64,000 nucleotides of DNA. Origin: Golubevia sp. BC0850 (Eukaryota; Basidiomycota; Exobasidiomycetes; Golubeviales; Golubeviaceae). This document shows, piece after piece, positions 30,765-41,514 of this stretch; position 1 is the first letter of the stretch, and each line of letters opens with the position of its first letter. Location: positions 434,001 to 498,000 of the forward strand of contig JAAVVG010000011.1 in the NCBI GenBank assembly GCA_012976225.1. Direction: 5' to 3'. The notes beneath the pieces were generated by a model that ran no database searches, had not been told where the DNA came from, and saw only the letters and a list, made by a program, of their open reading frames with translations. The translations under genes and the position numbers were made by a program.

Positions 30765-31342
30765 TCAGGAGTTGAGGAGGAAAGATTGAAGATTTGTTGA
30801 CTTGGAATAGGATTGAAGGGTTCTGGATCGTGTGTCGTAGTCAAAAAGAAAATTGGTTGTTGGAGGCGCTTCTTCGTTCCAGGGGCTCCTGTCACAACTT
30901 CACTTCCAATCTCACAAAGAGGCCAGAAACAGCACCATCGCTTTTGAAATCTCATTCATCGAGAAACGATGCTAATTTTTACTCAGTCAAAATGCAACAG
31001 AGTAAATTTCTGACATGAGGCAATATGGTGGACCGATTCGGGCTCAAGTCGCAACCTTTGAGTGGTCTCAGGGAGTCTCGCTCTTAATGCCGGAACTTGA
31101 GGATTCAAGCTTGAAGGACTCGATAGGAGATGATCCAAACACAGTTCTTACCTGTACCTCTTTCCCTTCTCTTCCCATTCATCTTTCTTTAGACTTCCAT
31201 ATCCTCTTCCTAAGATGGCTATGGTCTCGATGAATCTCCCGACTCCTACTGAGCTATCAAAATGAGGAGTCGTCAAAGTGGCTCTCAAAGGACGTGAACT
31301 TCAAGCGGGTCTAGCTCCAGGTCTTAAAGAGAATCTTATCAT
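30765..31342 (-). pseudogene. Possible small mitochondrial-type protein with in-frame TGA
   Basis: A three-exon reading (31342-31152, 31109-30999, 30888-30765) keeps phase and gives 142 codons ending at a TGA 5 nt before the ATG of the following gene. The N-terminus MIRFSLRPGARPA looks like a mitochondrial presequence but codon 14 is TGA (31303-31301), after which the frame continues with SSRPLRATLTTPHFDSSVGV and FIETIAILGRGYGSLKKDEW to a strong donor (ACAG before GTAAGA). The second donor (GTTGCA) is weak. No other Met is available downstream. It may be a pseudogene, a read-through product, an error in the sequence, or a gene with an upstream exon I did not find. Family not recognised. Confidence 0.3.
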
Positions 31343-31787
31343 TCATCACGATCAAGTAGAAAATCGAACTAGCACTTGGGGTTAATTGAAAAGAGGGTGG
31401 CTTGACTACTACTGTACTAGAGGAAAACACAATTGACGGATCAACAAACGGGGGAAAAAAAAAGATTGGGCAACAAACGTGGATACAGAAGCAAAGCAAA
31501 AAAAATGAACCGGTGGAGTTTGAGATGACGAGAATCGTTGCTTGAATAACCGGAAAGAGTGGATGAAAGAGACAAGGGAGTGAATTAGGAAGAGAATCGT
31601 ACTACAAAAGGGTTTGAATGGAAGGGGGATAGGGGTCGGTATGATCTAGTGATGAGGGGAATCAGTCTGAGCGTCCTGCGCAAAGATTTCCAGATGATTT
31701 GAGCGTGAATTTCAGTTTGAGATTGAAGGATGGTAGCATGGCTAGTGTTGAAGATAATCGGATAAGTGAGAGAAAGGTCCATGCCCT
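31343..31787. other. Intergenic, no gene seen
   Basis: This holds the 3' side of the peroxiredoxin-like gene and the 5' side of the small minus-strand frame. Nothing with coding or RNA-gene character was recognised. Confidence 0.45.
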
Positions 31788-34700
31788 TCAAAGGGTAGTG
31801 ATTCCATTGATGTTAGCTCTAGCATATCTTTCTCTTTGAGAACCAACGCTTTCGGTTCCATCTTCAGAAAGTTCGCTGACGTCTGAATGTAGGCTGTCGT
31901 TCCTTTTCGTGAAGGTAGATCCATTTCCATTGCTCCTGTTGAATGGCTCTGGAGGAGATCCTTGAGGACCGAAAGTTCCAGTGGATCGAATCGACTGATT
32001 GGAAGGTCTTCGGTTGTCCAGGCTCACGGAAGTTGGATGAGAGTTTGAGAGAGATCCATTGGAAGAGCCAGAATTGGACGAAGTCATTCCTCTGCCATCC
32101 CAGTTCGAGCGAGGTTGGCTCTGAGGTGACCTTGTCTGGAATTTGTTCTTAGAAGAAGAGGTGGAGAAAGGATCCTCCGTGGCCCAACCTCTCGAAGAGC
32201 TGACCGAGGTTCCCAGAGCGCTTGCTGTCATCAACGGAGAGGAATTAGCACTTCTTTCTCCATCACTTGGGGCGGGAGGAGGAGCGTAGGTTGGAGGAGT
32301 GAGCTTCTTCGGAATCACCCTCAGCGAGCCTTGATCGTCGTCGAGCAGCACCGATGACCTGATAGACTCGACTGAAGCCTTTGAAGGAGAATCGGTGTTG
32401 CCATTGATTCTGGAGGTGATGGAAGGGCTTCTTACCACGCTCGCCTTGGCTTTCCCGACCGGCGAGGCAGGTTCGACTCTTCTAGCTACGTTGACTTGAA
32501 CGTTCTTCGCCTCGAGCTCGGTGAAGGAAGGACTGGGGCTTGGTTTCCTCTTTGGAGGGATCGGAGCTCCTAGTTTGGTTCCATCGGCCAAGACCAAGTG
32601 ATCTCTCGCCTCTTCTTTGGGGTAGGTTCTTGCGAAATCTTGAGGTCTGAGAGGAGTTGCCTCAAACGATCCAGCTGAGCCAGACCTAGAATGACCTCGA
32701 CTTGTAGAGGTAGAAGACTCGGCAGTTGTCGGTCTATTGGAGGAAGATCTGGCTTTGCTAGCCATGACCGTGTTGACACTTGCACTTCCATCGCTTCCAT
32801 TGCTTCCGTTCGGCCTGACGTTCCTCCTTCCAGTCAGCTCGATCTGACCTTTGGCGTTCAGAGATACAAACTCCTCATTGTCGTCCTCGTCTTCAGCATC
32901 TCTAGGGACGTCTTGAGGACCTCTTGAGCGCCTTCCAGGAGGAGGAAGTGAACGAGGCACAGGCTTCGGCATTGGAAGGCTGGCAGCCTCGAATTCGGCT
33001 CTCTCTTTCTCCCTCCTGAGAGCGTCTGACTTGTTCCTTCCATGACTACCAACGCTAGTTTCAGCAGTTGAGGCGCTTCGAGTAGAAGCGCTAGACCTAG
33101 TCGCCCAAGTTGAGGAGTCGTAATTAGCTGAACTCGTGGATCGAGGTGTCCTAGGATCATCGACTTCTCTGTTAGCTGAAGATGGCCTCGCTATGAATTG
33201 AACTTCGTTGCTCCCGGATGATGAGGGCGGCTTTCCTATCGTACCATTCCGACTGAGACTGGATCGATTGTAAGGTTGAATTCCTAACCCTTTGTTCGAA
33301 TCGCCTTCATTCCTTGACCTCACCTGTTGAAGGTAGGAAGATCCTGAGTCTACTTGACGGAACTCGATCTCATTCGTATCGATGTTTTGATAGGTTGGAG
33401 GGATGGCTGGACTTTGAGGGAGAGGCTCTTCGAGTGCTTCTTGATGCCTCCTGCTCCTAGAGAAAGAACCTGCTCCACCTATCGAGTTGCTAGCGGATCT
33501 TGGTCTAGTAGCCAGAGATTTCCAGCTGGCACGTTTTCCTTTGAGAGAGTTTCCATCTGAGTTCGTCGTTCTCAGACTTCCTCCTTGGACAGAACCCGAA
33601 GATTGAGGTGAAGCAGGAGACCACTTGGCGGAAGGGGTCTCGTTGGCACTTGCCATTCTACCTCTAGTGGACCAGGTAGATCCGGAGGCGTTGGCGATTC
33701 GATTGGGAAAGGTTGAAGAAGATGAGGATCCACCGATCTCCAACTGCTCCAGCTCATCTCGAGCGTCTACGACTCCAGCAGAGCTGAGGTTTCCGATAAG
33801 AGCTTTGAATCCAGCTTTCTTCTGCCTCTCTGTAGCTAGTTGCGCCTCAGTTAGCTTCTGACTCGAAGGGAAGGCTCCATACCTCGGGACTCCTCCTATT
33901 CCTCCTCCAGCAGCGCTACTCTCGGATCCGTAGGTGACTTTGGTAGTAGCTTGCTTTCCGTTGTGAATGATGAGATCTCCAGCAGAAATTGATACTTCTT
34001 CGACTCGTCGAATTCTTCCAGATAGTTCGTGTTCGATTCTGGTTAGCCATTTCTCTGCGAAGGTGCGATGTCCAACTCCGTCGAAGACTCCTTCGACCAT
34101 TCCTCGAACGATTCCGTTATTGTCAATGACAAAGGTGCATCGAGCTAATAAGTTAAGGGGAAAAAAGAGAGGTTAATTGGCTGACTCTGAAAGGAGATGG
34201 GCTTGCGAATCATCTTCGGCTGTAAACTCACAGTCTAACAGTCCCAACATCACTTTCCTCACACCCCAGGCCTCCATCACTTCTCGTTTGTCATCATGAA
34301 GAATTTGATATCCAAGGTGGTGCTCATCTACGAATCTCTTTGACCTGGAAGGCGGATCTTGACTAAAGAGGACAAGTTGGGACAGGAGGAAAGTAAGTAG
34401 GTTAATCTCATAACTTCACTGATCGGCTCGTTCTGGAGTGGAATTATCACAAAGTCTATTCAATGCAACGAAGGCTCACCTGATACCTATCACAATAGCT
34501 TCGAGATCATTGAAAATAGGACTGGCACCAATGGCGTCTCTGAAGGAGCAACTCTCGGCGGTACAATGAGGAGATCCAGCCAGCGGAAAGAAGAATAGAA
34601 TTATAGGTCTTCCAAGGGCGATAGTGGCGTGGAGAGACTGTGGCGGTTTGGGATCGGAAGATTGGATGGAATTAATGGGAGAAGCTCTCCTAAAGACCAT

Positions 34701-35281
34701 CCTTCTCATCCAATTACGATGCTACTCTTGCCCCTCCCTTCTGTTGCGCCCTTCCCAATGCTACATCATCCCATTTTACTCACGCATTTCCTATTGAGAT
34801 GATCATTGAGAGTGAAGTCTGGAGCCAGCTTTCCAATCAGAGGACATTTGGGTCTTTCGGTGGCAGGTAGAACTCTGGCCTTTGTAGCTTTGTAAAGGAT
34901 TGAATTCTCTTTGAGGATCGGGAAATGTTCAATGAATCTTCCTCTTTCTTTCACTTCTTGAGCACTTGGAGAAGAATGAGAGGAAGAAGCCATACTGAAG
35001 GCGTCGGCGAATGCTGCACTACTGCTATTGCTACTGCTTCTTGATGGAGATGATGACTTGCGAAGAGAAAGGTTGATTAGAGAATTGAATCTCTTTAGAG
35101 ATAAGGAAGCTTTTGAGATAGAACTTGATCTTCTACTGATTGTTGGACTAAGATATTGATTCGAATTTGATGATGCTTCCTGACAGAAGAATGATGAGGA
35201 GGTTGACTTTCGAATCGTCTGGGCCTTCCACTCATCTTCAGAGCCGGCTTCAAGTTTCGTAGGTTTCCTCGACATCGACAT
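31788..35281 (-). CDS. Peroxiredoxin Q-like protein with long Ser-rich tail
   Basis: Exons 35281-34784, 34721-34480, 34362-34232 and 34144-31788 encode 1075 residues. A Ser-rich leader of about 150 residues precedes an AhpC/TSA fold: LIGKLAPDFTLNDHLN, then LFFFPLAGSPHC-TAESC-SFRD with peroxidatic Cys near 219 and a second Cys five residues later (as in BCP/PrxQ), DEHHLGYQILHDDKREVMEAWGV and CTFVIDNNGIVRG. The fold ends near residue 335. The remaining roughly 735 residues are disordered, rich in Ser, Arg, Pro and Asn. PrxQ enzymes reduce peroxides through thioredoxin. The acceptor of exon 2 (AAGAGTAG) is purine-rich and less sure than the others. The single 2.36-kb last exon joins fold and tail without a break, so this is not an annotation merge across an intron. 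Confidence 0.8.
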
Positions 35282-35618
35282 CCTCCGAACAGATTTAAAG
35301 GGGAAAAAAGAGAAGAGAAGAGAATAGAGATAGAAGGTGAATTTCCTATGAAGATTTGCGATTAGCGATCCCTCCATATCATATGACAGCTAGCTTTGAA
35401 GGAAGGGCTGGGTCCACTCTTCAAAATGAATTCCATGAGCCATGTTATCAAGATAACTTCTCAACATCTCAACTACAGAGAGAAAACAAAATTTGAGCGA
35501 CCATAGAAACGATTCTTTCAATTTGAGATGATTCTTTTTTCTGACCTTTCCCTCGATTCTTGCCACCCACTTCTTCATTCTCGCCTCTTCTTCAAAAGCA
35601 TCAGGAACTCTCTCTGAA
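35282..35618. promoter_or_regulatory. Divergent 5' region of peroxiredoxin-like gene and RAD1
   Basis: These 337 nt lie between the two start codons. An open frame of 78 codons on the minus strand (35626-35390) overlaps the RAD1 start and is taken as chance. No TATA-like element was seen. Confidence 0.4.
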
Positions 35619-37899
35619 ATGGTCAAATCATCAGCCAGAAGCTCCGCAAGGAATCAGCAGGTGAGTCTCTTCCCCATCTAGGACCTTCGATCTTTTTTTG
35701 AAGGACTTCGTTCAATCGAACGTTCCTTACTCAATTCTCGTCGATCCTCGCCCACCTGATCTCCATTTCCTCTCAGTCAGAAGCTCGTCAGGTTCTGAAA
35801 GCTAGTATCAATGACGTTCGAATGCTTGCTGGCATGCTTCGACCAATCAGCGTCTCTCCAGTGAGTCGCTGCGTCTCGTATCTTGCTTATTCTGAACAAC
35901 GAAGAGCTCGGAATTTCTTCGGTTGATTTTCAAGTACACTTAAAACGTATTTCAAAAGAGAAAGAAAGGATGTATGCCGTCCGAAAGACGAGAGAATTGA
36001 TCGACCTTCTCCCACCTCTTCGACAACTCCTTCTGGAAAACAGCAAGCCACTTTCAGAATCTCCAAGACAGGAGTTGAAGTCTCAACCGAAGCTCATAGA
36101 GCAGTAGTCGGTAAGTTATGTAAGAATTTTCTGCTCGAAGCAATTGCTTACTACACTCACTCCCACTCTTCTGCCATCTCATCAGCCAAGGCCTGGATCT
36201 TGAAAGACCTCTTCACTTCCTATTCTTTCAATCCTCCACTTCCTAAGAAGAAGAATACGAAGCAAAAAAGAAAGACCAAGTCAAAGCCAGACAAAGCACC
36301 AAGCCCTTCAACTTCCTCATCTGCTAGATTCGACAAGTTTCTGAATCATGAAGATGAACCTTCAAACAGTTCCATATTAGCAAAAGCTGCCTTTGCAAGT
36401 AGTTCTGAAAGTAGAAATGAAAGTATGATACGAGATCCTAATGATGAAACAACTGCGGACCAGTATCAAAGTGCTACCAATTATGAAGAGGAGGAGGAAG
36501 AGGACGAACTCAACGAAGAAGAAGAAGAAGATCTACAGAACACAATCGTGGAAACTGATCTGAATTTGAACCATTTCATAGAGTGTCTGGATATCTTTGG
36601 AGGTGCGCCAGCTTTAAAAGGACCTGGTCCGGAATCGAAAAACTCGAGTAAGGAAGCAAGTGATGATGCAATTACGGAAGAATTTAGAAAGAGAGCTAGA
36701 GAAAAAAGAGAAAGAGATGGGTTGGAAAGTCCGGAGAAGAGAAGTGGCCCTGGGAACAAATCTAAGGATGAAAAGGATAGGACTGCTCTGAGAATGAGTT
36801 GGGAAGGTCATGGCCATCCATTCGTTTTACTGTGAGTTCTGTGAGTTCTGTGTGAGCGTGTTGAAAAGGAATATATGCGATCATTTCTCGGAGCTGACCT
36901 TTACTTTCTTCACCTTGATCTCTCGTTTTCTTCACCGCAGACTGGAAGAACAAACCGTAGTCACAAGATGTGAACTCTCAACAATCGAAACCTACGAGAT
37001 GAGAGATTTGAGATTCTCTTCTTCAGATGACGTCGCTAAAGCCATTATCAATTCAGAATGGCTTCAATCCGCCTTTTCATCGGTGGATCCTTCTGCAAGT
37101 TCACTTTCGATCTTGTTCTCTCCAAGTTACAAACCCGCTGTGAATCCAAGTGCAACGGGTGGAGACGAGACCATCGACACTACGATCGGAGGAGTCAACG
37201 AAGACGATAGCTGGATGCATGATAAAACACCGCGAGAGAGTAAAGCTGCTAGAGATGCGAAGAAGAAGACGAAGAAGGTCAAACCGGTCCAGATGCTTAG
37301 ATTGAGTGCAGATGGTGACTTCGGAAGTTCAGTGGTGAGTGTCAACTTTCTCTCTTCAACCGTTTTCTTGAATCCTTCTGGATTAGTTTCCATACTCCTT
37401 GACTTCTCAATCTCAGTCAGCAGCAAGGCTCATTTTCTAGTTCCTCTATCACCGACTCGTCGTCGCCCTCTCCTTTCTCTTCCCACTTCCCACCCAACCC
37501 CTCAGATCGAATTGCCCGTAGATCCCGCGGTAGTATTTGAATTCGCCTGTCAATACGAAACGGAAAACAGGTGAGATGTTCATGATTCCATCCCCAACCC
37601 ACTTTCTCCGTTCTTACCCAACACACTCGAATTCCACCACCAAAAGATACAATTTCAACCACCTCTCCCACCTACTCAAAGCACTTTCAGCCTCAACTAA
37701 AGTAGCTATCAGAGTAAACGAACTAGGCTACGCAGCTTTTCAATTCTTGATGCCAAGAGGAACAGCTCCAGTCTCTTCAAGGGATGATGAAGAAGAAGGA
37801 TCATCAGATTGCGGATTCGTAGATTTCTATATTCTGCCTTTGGAACAGATTGAATTGGAAGATCAGGAATGTATGGAAGAATCCAGTGAGACTGATTGA
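35619..37899 (+). CDS. RAD1: RAD1/Rec1 subunit of 9-1-1 checkpoint clamp
   Basis: Exons 35619-35660, 35777-35860, 36044-36110, 36186-36831, 36941-37334, 37506-37570 and 37647-37899 encode 516 residues. The PCNA-like fold is recognised by SINDVRMLAGMLRPISVSP, QATFRISKTGVEVSTEA, AWILKDLFTSYSF, NHFIECLDIFGG, ALRMSWEGHGHPFVLLLEE, and near the end KVAIRVNELGYAAFQFL with GFVDFYILPLEQIELE. RAD1 pairs with RAD9 and HUS1 to form the DNA-damage checkpoint clamp; the Ustilago maydis orthologue is Rec1. The protein is longer than yeast or human RAD1 because of acidic, low-complexity insertions (Glu/Asp run near 36490-36530). The start of exon 3 was chosen for its pyrimidine-rich acceptor; a more upstream one would add about 23 residues. 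Confidence 0.88.
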
Positions 37900-38366
37900 A
37901 AGGTTTTATGCGGTTCGGAAGTGGAAAGATTGGTTGGTCGAAGGAATGAACGAAACAAACCACAAGAAAACGTGTTCCATGATTCAAATCAACTTGTTCT
38001 TGTCCAAGACGTTTGGCTCCCTTGTACTAATAGCAACCCATCATTTTCCTTTGAGAATACAACCTACTCTTAACTAATAGAAGATGCAGTCACTCGGCTC
38101 TGTCCCTCCAGAATCGATAAGATCTCACTGTCTCGTCATCACTGCTCCAACTTCTTTCTTTGTGCTTTGATTTTTGTCTTGCCATAAATTGCATGATTTT
38201 GAGGATTGTGAAAAAAATAGAAGAACAAAAAAAGAAAATGGAGTCGGTAGCCCTAATGAAAGCAGTTTTTGGGTTGTGTGGGTGAAATTACAGAAGATTG
38301 AAAAAGGGAAAAAGGGAATTGGAATTGATGCGTTCGTTTCGAGAAATTCAGAGAAAGGAAATAAAA
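37900..38366. other. Convergent 3' region, no gene seen
   Basis: This is the space between the RAD1 stop and the last 12-nt exon of the uL15 gene. It is A/T-rich near 38160-38240 and includes the 3' UTRs. Nothing else was recognised. Confidence 0.5.
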
Positions 38367-39776
38367 TTAGGCGACGAGCTGTGAGGGAAGAAGAAAAAGC
38401 AAAGGGGAGAGTGAATCAGCAAAAGGTTCATAAGTTGGGGATGTATGCGGGAGAATCTAGCTGAAGCTGGCGGCTTGAGGTTAAATTGATGAGATCTTAA
38501 ATCCAGTGGGTTTCCGGAAAGAGCCAGTCTAAGCATGTAGATAGTTGAAGAGGAACAGAGGAGGGTGGCCGCTCAGGTAGCTGGCTGGTCCTTCGATCTT
38601 TCCCATCATCTCCCCGTCTTCCTATCATACTGCAATCAACCGCATCTGCCTTGTTTCATCATCGATCTTCTGGTCCTCAAGATGTGCCTATGCTCTTTCC
38701 CTCAATCGGACCCTGCTACCTTATCCTCCAGATTGCAAGGTTGCCTTCTCCTCGCCTGCCCCTTCGTCCTCTCCTCTCCCCTTTCCCATCCCATCTCCAA
38801 TAAGCCCCTGTCCCCACCCTCAGTCTCTCAAAAACTAACCTTAACAACTCCACCAGCCTCCTTAATCTTCTTCTCAGCCAAAGCAGACACCCATCTAGCC
38901 TTAACAATACAAGGTAATTGTGGTAATCTACCTTTTCCAAGAACCTTTCCATATCCAGCAGCAAGAGTATCAATGACTGGAACTTCAGTTGAAGAAGCAG
39001 TGACTGACTTTCTTTGTTCAGCTGGTACCAAGGTCCAAAGTTTATCTAAGTTGATGATTGGACGATGAGTCATGTTACGAGTGACGTGGAAATGTCTCAT
39101 ACCGACTTTACCGAAGTAACCTGGGGAAGGGAAGAGGAGAGGAGGAGAATAGGGTGTTAGAAGATGGAAGGAGGGTGGATGGTAGATGATGGGTAGGACT
39201 TGAGTATCGAGACTTGAGTTGAAGAATTCGGATCGGATTAAAAATGGATTTGAACTTGAGGTAGAATTCGATTCCGAAGAGAATTGATCTGGATTGAGGA
39301 TCTGTCTTCCTCCCTAGCTGGCTGGCTGATTCTTCTGCCCTCTGGAGAAGGAGGCTCCCCTCGACCCGCGCAGCTACGATCAGAGGTCCACCAACCCATC
39401 AATCGAATTTGAATAAATCTTCTTAAGTTGACGTCGTCCGACTCCCAGACTTGCGACTTGGAGTTGAGAGGATTCTTCTTCACTTGCTGTTTGCCCAATT
39501 TTCGAAATCTGAAATTGACCAATCCATCTTCTCTTCTCCCTTTCTCCAGCCTTTCAGACTTGTTCTTCATCTTGTTCTTCTTCCTTTCAATTCCGATTCA
39601 AGATCTTGTTGATTTCGATACCCACCATAATGGTACTTATCGAAGTTAGTCCTGTGATGATGTTGACCTCCAGCCAAACCTCTTCCTCCTGGATGTTTTC
39701 TGTGCTTTCCGACACGACCGTGTCCAGCAGAGACGTGACCTCTGTGCTTACGAGTTTGCGAGAATCTGGTAGGCAT
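38367..39776 (-). CDS. RPL28: 60S ribosomal protein uL15 (L27a/L28)
   Basis: Exons 39776-39626, 39120-38840 and 38378-38367 encode 147 residues, close to the 149 of the yeast protein. Signature runs are [58 protein letters not shown] and a C-terminal EAGGVVK-LVA. uL15 is a structural protein of the large ribosomal subunit. The last exon holds only LVA and the stop. It follows an intron of 461 nt and was located by matching the conserved terminal residues to a CACAG acceptor. The first intron is 505 nt. Both introns are long for this window, as is common in ribosomal protein genes. Confidence 0.96.
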
Positions 39777-40947
39777 TCTGTGGAAAGTGGGAGGACACAA
39801 GGATGAGTGGTTGAGGATCAGAGGTTAGAATGTGAGGATGGAAGAAATTCGATGGTGCCGCTCCTCCTTATTGGATGTTTGATGCAGCTCTTTTCGTAGC
39901 AGATGCTAATTATGAATTTGTATGAAGTTCTTGAAAGTAGATTCAACAACTCACATTTATCTTGAGGGATCCTGAGGAAGAGTTGGAAAGGTGCAAGGCA
40001 GGTTTTCTTTGAGTAGCGGCAATTTTCTCTTAAGGTTACGTAACCCCAACTGCCAACTCCTCTCCTCCTCTCCTCTCCCTTGTCTCCTGCTCTTCCCTTC
40101 CTCTGCCTACAAACAATCGCAAGTGAGTGTCGCTAGAAGAATCAATCATTTTCGATGAGGAAATTTCAACACAATCAATCAATCTGTCAATCCTCGTAAT
40201 GGAACTTCTTAACCGAACGTTTCTAATGCTCGACATGATCTTTATTATAGCTATTTTAACTGAGACTTGACTCCTCTAGTGCAACGTCCAATTCTTTCTT
40301 ACTATTCCATTTTAGAACTGGGATTGGATTGCAATCAGAGGCAGGGAGAGAAGAAGATGGGATGTACAAGTCTTGATACCAACCTAACCTACATCCTTCC
40401 TCTCTCTTCCAACCTCGATCAGATCCTATTACTCCCCTCTTTCTCAATTTCGAACCACTTTTTTTCCTTACTTGATTTGCTGTGATTCCTTTCGTGTGAA
40501 GCTGCTTCGATCCCTCAAGACTTATTCCAATCTGAACTCGTGAGTACCTTCTCTTGGTGAAACAAATGACTGCAAGAGGGGAGACAAGGGGAATTCGAGT
40601 CGAGGGGCTTAATATGAAATAGAGTTCAACAAAAAGGAAAGGGAATCTCGAAAAGATGTTGAAATTGCATCTTTGATAGTAGTTGTTAAAAAGGGAGGCA
40701 GAGCCAAATGATGAGAAACCAAAAACAGAAAATCAAATAAGGTGACTTCATCGAAAGATGGTGGACCGACAAATATGCGTTATTGTCCTGATGGTAAACA
40801 GTTGGAATCAAAAGATCACCCAAAAGAGGAAAAGAAAGAGAGGAGTCGGTAATTTCATCCACTTCGTCTTCGAACGCAGACTTAAAATACGTTGCCTTCT
40901 CTCTCCCTCCTTCCCTCCTTTAGATCTCTCGCTCTCCTTTCTCCAGC
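39777..40947. other. Intergenic, 5' regions of uL15 and redoxin-like genes
   Basis: The promoter side of the uL15 gene holds a long CT-rich tract (40050-40105) followed by CAA and GTGAGT at 40114-40119, which resembles a 5' UTR exon with a splice donor for a plus-strand transcript. A second GTGAGT lies at 40540. I found no protein-coding frame that these would serve. Confidence 0.35.
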
Positions 40948-41514
40948 ATGTCTTCAGATGCTTCTTCCTACATTCAATCACATCAAGAAATCGCTCATCT
41001 AATGGGTCATCCTCTAGGATCTCTGATTTCAAACCCTTTGACCACATCGAAGGACCCTTCTACTACTTCTTCTTCTTCAATCGATCTCTTCATGCTTTCA
41101 CTTTCAAACCCTATACTTCTTTTCCTTTTCCCAAGTTCAAGTTCAAGTTCAACCCAACCTCATCTAACTCTATCTCAAGAATCAATTCAAAAGTTTTTGA
41201 AAAAAGAACCTGAGTTGAAGATTTTTGGAATGAGTACTGAGACTCAGGAAGAACAGCGCAAATCTTTCCAGAATTCCAAGCAGGGTTTCTTCTCACTTGA
41301 CCTTTTATCAGATTATCACCTTTCCTTTTCGAATTTCTTGGAACTCCCCAAGTTCAAGGACCAGAACGGAGAGAGTAGGTTGAAAAGATTGACCTTGCTT
41401 TTTAGAGGTGGACAGATTACTAGGATTGATTATTCGAAGAAAGAGATGGTCGAAGAGGTAGGGATTGAGGGCAGGATTTTGGAAATGTTGAGAGATGATT
41501 CTGAATTGGCTTGA
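40948..41514 (+). CDS. Redoxin-like protein lacking cysteines
   Basis: This single-exon frame of 188 residues has a second half that reads like the AhpC/TSA-related redoxin fold: ELKIFGMSTETQEEQRKSF, FSLDLLSDYHLSFSNFLELP, LKRLTLLFRGGQITRIDY. In active relatives the position after the central beta strand carries a GCTPQSC-type motif. Here NPILLFLFP is followed by SSSSSSTQPHLTLS, and the whole protein has no cysteine. It is therefore probably not a thiol peroxidase, if the family assignment is right. The start is the first Met of the frame, in a CAGCATG context after a pyrimidine tract. The function is unknown; it could be a degenerate or regulatory homologue. Confidence 0.6.
   Translation: MSSDASSYIQSHQEIAHLMGHPLGSLISNPLTTSKDPSTTSSSSIDLFMLSLSNPILLFLFPSSSSSSTQPHLTLSQESIQKFLKKEPELKIFGMSTETQEEQRKSFQNSKQGFFSLDLLSDYHLSFSNFLELPKFKDQNGESRLKRLTLLFRGGQITRIDYSKKEMVEEVGIEGRILEMLRDDSELA

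Noticed and set aside
31015-31385. Plus-strand frames opposite the small minus-strand gene
   Set aside because: The plus frame is interrupted, while the minus strand has a strong ACAG-GTAAGA donor and consistent phases, so the plus reading is taken as a shadow.
35390-35626. 78-codon minus-strand frame between the peroxiredoxin-like gene and RAD1
   Set aside because: It overlaps the first exon of RAD1 antisense and shows no family likeness; RAD1 homology decides the strand.
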